Translations under genes and position numbers: made by a program
Part shown: in pieces, positions 5,993 to 10,241 of the stretch
Numbering within the stretch: the stretch's first letter is position 1
Layout: every line of letters starts with the position of its first letter
The notes under the pieces: generated by a model
The model's database searches: none
What the model was told of the DNA's origin: nothing
What the model saw: only the letters and a program-made list of their open reading frames with translations
Assembly (NCBI GenBank): GCA_021812735.1
Contig: JAKAMV010000273.1
Coordinates: forward strand, 1 to 10,241
Direction of reading: 5' to 3'
DNA length: 10,241 bases
Origin: Chloroflexota bacterium
GTDB lineage: Bacteria; Chloroflexota; Limnocylindria; Limnocylindrales; CSP1-4

Positions 5993-6958
5993 TTATCCTT
6001 CGCCATAGATGCGGTCGATCTGGCTCTCGCGCACCTGGGGTGGCAGGCCGACCGGCTGGCCGCCGTTCTGCTGCAGCCACGCCCGCTGCCGCTCTGCCAG
6101 CATGGCCGGTGTCAACGGCACCCACGCGCCATCCTCGGCCGGCTGGCCCACCGGGGCCGGGGCCGGGCCGACATGCCCGTTCCCGCTGAACGGCATGATG
6201 ACCGGGGGCGATCCGGCGGCCGGCGGGGGGGCCGCCTCCCCCGCCGCCGCCATGACCTCGGCCGCGAACGGCACCGTCTCGGGTGCCGGGCCCGACGCGA
6301 CCGGGGCCGGTGTGGTCAGGCCCTTGCGCTTGCGCTCGTACGCCTGGGCATGGACACGCCCCTTGCCGAGCAGGATGATGACCAACGCCAGGGCCAGCTT
6401 GAATCGGGAGACATCGCCATGAAACCGGCGCATCACCGCGTCGACGGTCGGATCGTAGAGCAGCCGGGCGAGGGACATCGCCTCGATCCGGGTGAGATGG
6501 CCCGCCTCGCCGGCGCCGTCCCAATCGGACAGGACCTCCGCGAGCGTCTGCAGAATGTCGGCCAGGGTGTCGCGGGTCAGCGCATCCTCGACGGTCGCCC
6601 GCGCGACGATCGTCCCGGTGCCCTCGTCGGGCCGGCGCTGCGCCTGTACCACGCGCGGTTGGGCTGGTCGCTCTGGCGCTGGTACGCCGGCGTCGTCGGG
6701 TGGCGGGCCGCCGGCCGCCTCGCCCTGGTCGCCCTCTGGCGCAGCGTCTGCGCCCTGGGTGGCAGCCTTCGCCCGTAGCCGGCGCAGCTCTTTGGAGTCG
6801 ACGTGCCGCTCGTTGCCCGCCGGGTCGACCACCCACAGCTTCCGACCGCGCCACTCGGTCCGGTAGCCCGGATGCACCGCCTGCCGGTGTGCATTACGGT
6901 CCTCGGGGGAGGGGAGCACCACGCCGCAGATGTGACACAGGGCCGTCCGTCGAGACAT
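5993..6958 (-). CDS. C2H2 zinc-finger protein with one membrane segment (321 aa)
   Basis: ATG at 6958 is the first codon after the -10 box at 6967-6972, with only 8 bases between, and there is no clear ribosome binding site, so the mRNA is probably leaderless. Residues 8-29 form a classical C2H2 finger (C8, C11, H24, H29; C-x2-C-x12-H-x4-H). Residues 60-115 are a Pro/Ala/Glu-rich linker. A helical domain spans about 117-180 (TVEDALTRDTLADILQTLAE...RIEAMSLARLLYDP). Residues 187-199 (KLALALVIILLGK) form a single hydrophobic segment followed by basic residues. Residues 215-310 are Pro/Gly/Ala-rich. A DNA-binding finger joined to a membrane segment in a packaging operon suggests a protein linking the genome to the virion or host membrane, perhaps a packaging vertex component. 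No homologous family is recognised. Confidence 0.72.
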   Translation of the reverse strand: MSRRTALCHICGVVLPSPEDRNAHRQAVHPGYRTEWRGRKLWVVDPAGNERHVDSKELRRLRAKAATQGADAAPEGDQGEAAGGPPPDDAGVPAPERPAQPRVVQAQRRPDEGTGTIVARATVEDALTRDTLADILQTLAEVLSDWDGAGEAGHLTRIEAMSLARLLYDPTVDAVMRRFHGDVSRFKLALALVIILLGKGRVHAQAYERKRKGLTTPAPVASGPAPETVPFAAEVMAAAGEAAPPPAAGSPPVIMPFSGNGHVGPAPAPVGQPAEDGAWVPLTPAMLAERQRAWLQQNGGQPVGLPPQVRESQIDRIYGEG

Positions 6959-6966
6959 CGCCCCGG

Positions 6967-6996
6967 AGCATAGAGAGGCCCCGGCCGGTATGTCAA
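6967..6996 (-). promoter_or_regulatory. Sigma70-type promoter for a leaderless mRNA
   Basis: A perfect -35 TTGACA (6996-6991) is followed after 18 bases by TATGCT (6972-6967), a 4 of 6 match to the -10 consensus. Only 8 bases separate the -10 box from the ATG at 6958, so the transcript should begin at or within about two bases of the start codon. The missing ribosome binding site of that gene agrees. The -35 box lies in the loop of the hairpin at 6977-7009. Confidence 0.72.
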
Positions 6997-7009
6997 GCCG
7001 ACCGGGGCC
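6977..7009 (-). terminator. Hairpin terminator candidate overlapping the next promoter
   Basis: A 12-base stem (6977-6988 with 6998-7009) closes a 9-base loop. On minus-strand RNA all positions pair, one as U-G wobble; on plus-strand RNA that position is an A-C mismatch. It begins 15 bases after the stop of the 74-aa gene. It could end the second block, though no U-tract follows. Its loop and 3' arm also carry the -35 box and most of the spacer of the next promoter. Confidence 0.5.
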
Positions 7010-7024
7010 CGTGTCAGTACGTGG

Positions 7025-7249
7025 TCAGTCCTCGCGCACCGCCTCTGCCGCCTCTGGCGTCAGCTCGCGCCAGTGAGCCGAGCCCTCGGCCGAGCGCCAG
7101 GCCGTGAAATGCTCGCGCAGGTGCCGAGCGTCGAGCGCCGCCAGCGTCGCATCCGCCAGCGCCTCCGAGTCCGGCACGTTATGCGCCACGACCAGGTGCC
7201 GGCGCAGGTAGCCGGTCTGGTAGTCGACCAGGGAGCCGCCGCGGGTCAC
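7025..7249 (-). CDS. Small His-containing protein of unknown function (74 aa)
   Basis: The GTG start at 7249 overlaps the TGA of the preceding gene in a GTGA junction; no good ribosome binding site is seen, so coupling is likely. The central part reads YLRRHLVVAHNVPDSEALADATLAALDARHLREHFTAW. The H-x4-H and later H-x3-H spacing in a short helical protein resembles small actinophage proteins with 'LRrHLv..Hgv' motifs. The tail is acidic. Function is unknown. It ends the second block, just before a hairpin. Confidence 0.58.
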   Translation of the reverse strand: MTRGGSLVDYQTGYLRRHLVVAHNVPDSEALADATLAALDARHLREHFTAWRSAEGSAHWRELTPEAAEAVRED

Positions 7250-7701
7250 GACTGCGCGATCTGGCCGATCCCGTACGGGTCGGTCCGCTCGGCGTCCGCG
7301 CGAGCCTGCAGCGCGAGCTTGTCGGTCATCGCCTGCGCGATCTCGTCGGCCGTGGCATCGCGGAAGCCGAGGGGAGCCGATCCGCCGGCGCGAGCCTTGC
7401 CGACCTCGCAGAACACCACCGGGTCGATCGTCTGGCCCTCCGCGAGCGCCTTCGCGACCGCCTCGAACATGCCGTGCCGAGTCGGATTGTCGGTCAGGGT
7501 GATCGTCCACTCGCGCCCGCCCGCCACGTCGACCACGCCCACGTCCCACTCGGCCTTGCCCATGTAGCCGTTCGGGCGGTACTCGATGTACGGGATGGTG
7601 AACACCGTGCCGAGCGCCGCCTGCTTCTCGTCGTGCTTCAGGTACTGGCCGGTCCACTCGCGCGGTGCCGGGGCCGGTGCGATCTCCGAGAACTTGCCCA
7701 C
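7246..7701 (-). CDS. Possible ssDNA-binding (OB-fold) protein (151 aa)
   Basis: GTG at 7701 is fixed by a GGAGGG ribosome binding site 7 bases upstream and by the promoter at 7756-7785; the open frame further upstream is a polymerase shadow. The core (about 30-115) is a run of beta strands: GTVFTIPYIEY, GKAEWDVGVVDV, EWTITLTDNPTRH, a helix AVAKALAEG, and IDPVVFCEVGKA. This order (strand, glycine turn, strand, 'l..n..R', helix, 'i.PvvF.ev') recalls phage single-stranded DNA-binding OB-folds, and a protein-primed replicon would need one (compare phi29 p5 and PRD1 P12). The C-terminal helix lacks the acidic tail of cellular SSB. The assignment is a structural guess; a different small beta fold is possible. 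Confidence 0.5.
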   Translation of the reverse strand: MGKFSEIAPAPAPREWTGQYLKHDEKQAALGTVFTIPYIEYRPNGYMGKAEWDVGVVDVAGGREWTITLTDNPTRHGMFEAVAKALAEGQTIDPVVFCEVGKARAGGSAPLGFRDATADEIAQAMTDKLALQARADAERTDPYGIGQIAQS

Positions 7702-7723
7702 GATAGAACCCTCCGTGATCGCG

Positions 7724-7740
7724 GGTCGGACCACCCGACC
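7724..7740. promoter_or_regulatory. Hairpin in the 5' leader of the 151-aa gene
   Basis: A perfect 6-base stem (GGTCGG with CCGACC) with a 5-base loop lies between the predicted transcript start (about 7749) and the GGAGGG of the gene at 7701. Two further pairs form outside a single mismatch. It may stabilise the leader or serve as a protein-binding site; at this GC content chance cannot be excluded. Confidence 0.35.
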
Positions 7741-7755
7741 GGCGCGACCACGGAC

Positions 7756-7785
7756 TGTATACGGCAGCAGTACGTACTGTGTCAA
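7756..7785 (-). promoter_or_regulatory. Sigma70-type promoter of the second block
   Basis: On the minus strand a perfect -35 TTGACA (7785-7780) is followed after 18 bases by TATACA (7761-7756), a 4 of 6 match to the -10 consensus. The polymerase stop codon TGA (7784-7782) is part of the -35 box. Transcription would start near 7749, about 48 bases before the GTG at 7701. The spacer contains a 12-bp palindrome. Confidence 0.77.
7768..7779. promoter_or_regulatory. 12-bp palindrome in the promoter spacer, operator candidate
   Basis: CAGTACGTACTG is a perfect palindrome that fills the -35-proximal two thirds of the spacer of the promoter at 7756-7785. A dimeric repressor bound here would block RNA polymerase, so it is a plausible operator for the genes at 7701-7025. 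No second copy of the whole motif was seen in the window. Confidence 0.55.
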
Positions 7786-9209
7786 GTCCGCTGTTCGTAC
7801 GGGATGCCCGGCAGGGTGGTCTTGGTCCGCGAGCGCAGGTGCCGGGCCGCCGGAATGACCGCATCCTGCAGCCGTTCCAGCTTCCAGCCGCCCGCGAGCT
7901 TCGATAGGCGCTCGGTCGGCCGCGTGGTCACGTACAACGCGTCGTAGTTGCTCGCGACCAGCGTCCCGTCCGCCGCGTAGCGGGCCGCCGTCCGGTACAG
8001 CGCCAGCCGGACCGACATCTGCACGTAGCTGCCCCAGTGAGGGAGTGCCGTCGCGCTCTCGCGCTCGTCTCGATGCACCCACAGGGCCAGCACGCCCAGC
8101 TCGGGGTCCGTTACGCGCCGATCGTCCGGCCCTTCGCGAGCCCGCACGATACGGTAGGTCGACGGGTCCGCCGACCAGCGGCCGATGCCCGCCACGGTGG
8201 CGAGCTTCACGAGCTGCCCGGCAGGCTTGGGCAGGCTGCGCCGGGCCCGGTGCATCCGGCGGGCCCAGGACGAGAGGGGCGACGCCTCCGGCACGATGCC
8301 CGCCCGCGTCGAGCGTGCGCCCTGCGCCCACCGCCGCCAGTACCACCCGTGCCGCGGCAGGACCGTCACCTGCCGCACGGGACCGCGCCGGCAGGCCCGC
8401 AGCGCCGCCACTTCCTCGGCCCACAGCCAGCCCCGGTACCGGCCGGGCCGCGAGGGGATCAGGTTCGGCTCGCCGGGCCCCACTTTCAGTACCACCGGGC
8501 CCAGCGTGAGCGGTTCGTGGATGATGATGTCGCACAGGTAGTAGCCGGTCACGGCGCCCCACTCGGGGCCCGGTTCCAGCACGCTACCGTCCCACCAGGT
8601 TGCCGAGCCGCCCGGCAGGGGGGCCGCCGCCGCCGCCGCATAGGCGTCGTTGATGTCGAGCTCCCACAGGACCGGGTACAGCCTGCCCGGCTGCAGCGTG
8701 TCGACCCGGCCGCCCACCAGGTTGTCGCGCAGGGTCGACGCGCAGGCATAGCCGGGCCCGTACACGCGCTCGCCCGACCAGGCCGCCGCCATCGAAGCCA
8801 CGCCGGCCCCGGAGGCCGTGGTCGGATTACCGCGGACGTGGATCGCCGCCGACATCGCCCGGATGTCCGCGAGCAGGGAGGCGTCCGCCCGCCGGGACCA
8901 CGCCTGCAGGCTCGCGTAGACGTGCCGCACGTAACGGCCCCGCCGGACCGCGATGCCGACCCAGGAACCGTCCGAGCGTGTGGTGATGGTCGCGTCGGGG
9001 TCCTCAATCGCGTCCCATAGGGGCGGGTCCGAGAGCCGGTCGACGTAGAGCACCAGGTCACGGCTGAACAAGGCATCCGCGACGGCCGCCCAGGTACGGG
9101 TCGGGATCAGCTCGCCCTGCTCCGTGGTGATCCGCCGATCGCGCAGCGTCGCCAGGGTCCGCGTGCCGCGCTGCCGGTTCAGCCACAGGGGAGGGAACGC
9201 GGGAGGCAT
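7782..9209 (-). CDS. Divergent family B DNA polymerase, probably protein-primed (475 aa)
   Basis: Replicates the viral genome. ATG at 9209 overlaps the stop of the zinc-ribbon gene (TGATG). A glycine motif NLVGGRVD (163-170) matches the YxGG/GGR region of viral and organellar PolB. Motif A is ELDINDAYA with D185 and steric-gate Y190. Motif B is reduced to VKLATVAGIGRW with K335. Motif C is SNYDALYV with D423: the first Asp of DTD is Asn, the metal-binding second Asp is kept. A C-terminal WKLE and RTKTTLPGIP resemble the thumb-side lysine motifs. The N-terminus is short (motif A at 185, against about 249 in phi29) and the exonuclease looks decayed: LYVDRLSDPPLWD (54-66) stands where 'yvHNlxfDg' is expected. 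Proofreading is probably absent. The small size suits the protein-primed group, but primer type is not proven. Confidence 0.8.
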   Translation of the reverse strand: MPPAFPPLWLNRQRGTRTLATLRDRRITTEQGELIPTRTWAAVADALFSRDLVLYVDRLSDPPLWDAIEDPDATITTRSDGSWVGIAVRRGRYVRHVYASLQAWSRRADASLLADIRAMSAAIHVRGNPTTASGAGVASMAAAWSGERVYGPGYACASTLRDNLVGGRVDTLQPGRLYPVLWELDINDAYAAAAAAPLPGGSATWWDGSVLEPGPEWGAVTGYYLCDIIIHEPLTLGPVVLKVGPGEPNLIPSRPGRYRGWLWAEEVAALRACRRGPVRQVTVLPRHGWYWRRWAQGARSTRAGIVPEASPLSSWARRMHRARRSLPKPAGQLVKLATVAGIGRWSADPSTYRIVRAREGPDDRRVTDPELGVLALWVHRDERESATALPHWGSYVQMSVRLALYRTAARYAADGTLVASNYDALYVTTRPTERLSKLAGGWKLERLQDAVIPAARHLRSRTKTTLPGIPYEQRT

Positions 9210-9418
9210 CAGGGCATGACACGGGCGACGATCGCCGGGTCAATCGCCGGCCGCTCATCGGCCGGCCGAAGGGCCGCGCGAGGGGAGGAAGACCAGGCCC
9301 GCAGCTCGCGCCGACAGTCCCGGCAGAGCGTGTAGGCCACGGACCAGTCGGCCCGGTGAACGGGATAGATCGCCTCGCGTTCGTGGCACCGATCGCACAG
9401 GCCCCAGTCCGATTTCAT
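9209..9418 (-). CDS. Small zinc-ribbon protein upstream of the polymerase (69 aa)
   Basis: ATG at 9418 overlaps the TGA of the upstream gene (ATGA), and its own stop overlaps the polymerase ATG (TGATG). No separate ribosome binding sites are seen, so the three genes are probably translated as a coupled set. C8, C11, C32 and C35 form a C-x2-C-x20-C-x2-C zinc ribbon with aromatic residues between (YPVHRADWSVAYTLC). The C-terminal third is Arg/Ala/Pro-rich. Phages often carry such proteins with 'CD.C...a.y.v......lC..C'. A role as a nucleic-acid-binding accessory of replication is inferred from its position. Confidence 0.72.
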   Translation of the reverse strand: MKSDWGLCDRCHEREAIYPVHRADWSVAYTLCRDCRRELRAWSSSPRAALRPADERPAIDPAIVARVMP

Positions 9419-10050
9419 GCCGGCACAGACAATTCGATCTGGTCGATTGTTTCCATCTCAGGCAGGCCCGGCACGTCCGAGACGATCTGCTCGATGGATT
9501 CGCCGCGCCCCAGGTGGTAGCGCAGAACGGCAGTCGGTAGGACCGCCGAACCCGCCCAGATCGCACGACGGGGGGCCTGTTTCACCGGCTGCGCGGCCCG
9601 GATACGGGCCCGGATGCGAGGGGAGACGCCCTGCAGCGGCTGGCCCGCCTTCACGATGCCGTGGACCGCGACCAGGACGTTCGGCTGGCCCGGAAAGGCT
9701 TTGTCGAACGCTCGCAGGGCCCGACGCGCCGCGTCGCCCGGCAGCGGGTCCTCGCGACCCGGACGGCCCGCCAGGATGTCCGGCCGGCGGTACTTGTTAC
9801 GGCCCTTCGCGGGGGGGGAGACTCGCGCCACGGGCTCCCAGTAGGGATGGCCTCGCGCCTCCGAGCGTGATCGCCCGGCCGCCATACCACGGCCGATCCT
9901 CGCCTGGTACTCGCCGGTCGCCCGTTGCCCGGTCTGCTTCGCGTAGGCTCGCGCCTCGGCGCGGGTGCGAAAGGATCGGGCGCCGACAGACCAGGCCACG
10001 GCAGACCCCCGGAAACGGGGCCCGAGGGGGCGGCACCGCCAAACATTCAC
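9415..10050 (-). CDS. Basic protein with DUF433-like C-terminus; terminal protein candidate (211 aa)
   Basis: GTG at 10050 is the farthest credible start, with a GAGGGGG site about 10 bases upstream. The N-terminal half is strongly basic: RSFRTRAEARAYAKQTG (25-41) and EYQARIGRGMAAGRSRSEA (47-65). ARGHPYWEP follows at 65-73. Residues 165-207 (GSAVLPTAVLRYHLGRGESIEQIVSDVPGL and beyond) resemble the DUF433 helix-turn-helix pattern, where 'GTRipV..il..l..G.s.eeIl.dyP.L' is usual. In phi29 and PRD1 the terminal protein gene lies immediately before the polymerase and codes for a basic 230-270-residue protein, so this is the best candidate. Alternatively it is a DNA-binding regulator acting on the repeats upstream. 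No priming Ser, Thr or Tyr can be assigned. Confidence 0.6.
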   Translation of the reverse strand: MNVWRCRPLGPRFRGSAVAWSVGARSFRTRAEARAYAKQTGQRATGEYQARIGRGMAAGRSRSEARGHPYWEPVARVSPPAKGRNKYRRPDILAGRPGREDPLPGDAARRALRAFDKAFPGQPNVLVAVHGIVKAGQPLQGVSPRIRARIRAAQPVKQAPRRAIWAGSAVLPTAVLRYHLGRGESIEQIVSDVPGLPEMETIDQIELSVPA

Positions 10051-10108
10051 GGCGCCCGATCCCCCTCGGCGCCGAGTACGCTATCGCCGGCCGCCGATTC
10101 GCGCAACA

Positions 10109-10121
10109 CACAAGATGTTGT
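10109..10121. repeat. 13-bp direct repeat, copy 1
   Basis: CACAAGATGTTGT matches 10142-10154 (CACAAGATGTGGT) with one mismatch. The copies start exactly 33 bp apart, about three helical turns, so proteins bound to both would lie on the same face. They sit 60-100 bases upstream of the first replication gene. Confidence 0.65.
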
Positions 10122-10137
10122 GGTATCAGGCCCAACG

Positions 10138-10156
10138 ACACCACAAGATGTGGTGT
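10138..10156. promoter_or_regulatory. Perfect 8-bp inverted repeat, operator or origin element
   Basis: ACACCACA and TGTGGTGT flank an AGA centre, giving a 19-bp site with dyad symmetry. It contains direct-repeat copy 2 (10142-10154). It is comparatively AT-rich in the local context. A dimer-binding operator for the replication block or an origin element is inferred. No promoter of the CTTGACA type is visible in 10051-10241. Confidence 0.6.
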
Positions 10157-10159
10157 TGT

Positions 10160-10238
10160 GCCGGGCTGGTACACTCAGGGAGTCGCCACAGGGCCGGGCA
10201 GGCAACGGTGTCTCAGTACCACACCCGAGCAGCCCGGC
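10160..10238. repeat. Long interrupted inverted repeat near the window edge
   Basis: GCCGGGCTGGTAC at 10160-10172 is complementary to a split right arm: GTAC at 10216-10219 (pairing continues as GTACCA with TGGTAC), then a 10-base interruption, and CAGCCCGGC at 10230-10238. The structure ends three bases before the window ends. It could be part of a genome-end or origin structure, or a regulatory hairpin; the sequence beyond the window is needed to decide. Confidence 0.45.
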
Positions 10239-10241
10239 GCC

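Noticed and set aside
6110..6115. A fourth TTGACA on the minus strand
   Set aside because: It lies inside the C2H2 gene, encodes part of its C-terminus, and no -10-like sequence follows at 16-19 bases.
5279..6778. A 499-codon open frame on the plus strand
   Set aside because: It is antisense to the ATPase, the 149-aa and the C2H2 genes, which have recognisable motifs. The translation is Arg/Pro/Gly-rich with no coherent domain.
10109..10156. A CRISPR array or iteron array
   Set aside because: Only two imperfect 13-bp copies exist with no further units, which is too few for either call.
1..10241. The window as a closed circular genome
   Set aside because: Reading the glycine-rich gene from base 1 into base 10241 keeps a frame for only nine more codons (RRRAARVWY) before a stop. 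That ending is unlike a glycine-rich fibre, so there is no support for circular closure, though it is not excluded.

Overview
The window is about 70% GC by eye and is packed almost edge to edge with genes on the minus strand, so it reads from right (10241) to left (1). It looks like most of a small bacterial virus, or a provirus of one, of the tailless membrane-containing kind. A family B DNA polymerase resembling the protein-primed group, an FtsK/HerA-type genome packaging ATPase, a candidate double jelly-roll capsid protein and several small membrane or glycine-rich virion-like proteins sit in one compact cluster. There is no terminase, portal, tail tape measure, integrase or recognisable lysin. 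The host is inferred to be a high-GC bacterium: three promoters carry a perfect TTGACA -35 box, 9 of 17 starts are GTG, and several genes have GGAGG-type ribosome binding sites. One promoter implies a leaderless mRNA, a style common in Actinobacteria and Deinococcus. The sequence does not fix the host phylum.

Right block (10050-7782), replication: a basic 211-residue protein with a DUF433-like C-terminus (terminal protein or DNA-binding regulator candidate), a 69-residue zinc-ribbon protein and the polymerase, joined by ATGA and TGATG overlaps. Upstream, 10051-10241 has no gene but holds a 13-bp direct repeat spaced 33 bp, an 8-bp inverted repeat and a longer interrupted inverted repeat.

Second block (7701-7025), behind a promoter whose -35 box overlaps the polymerase stop codon: a 151-residue protein that may be an ssDNA-binding protein, and a 74-residue protein. 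A GC hairpin follows.

Third block (6958-3823), behind a promoter that would start the mRNA at or next to the ATG: a C2H2 zinc-finger/membrane protein, a Cys/His protein, a 14-codon mini-ORF locked by ATGA overlaps on both sides, the packaging ATPase, a zinc-finger protein and a glycosyltransferase-like protein. A 280-bp gap follows with two hairpins and the next promoter.

Left block (3542 to beyond base 1), virion: an 81-residue membrane protein, the candidate capsid protein, a Gly/Ala-rich repeat protein with an octaleucine tail, a Pro/Ala-rich protein, a beta-rich spike-like protein and the start of a glycine-rich fibre-like protein that runs off the window.

The order (replication, packaging, capsid, decoration) matches a complete lytic programme of a PRD1/PM2-like virus, but every protein is divergent. 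Family calls rest on motif reading, not on a database search.
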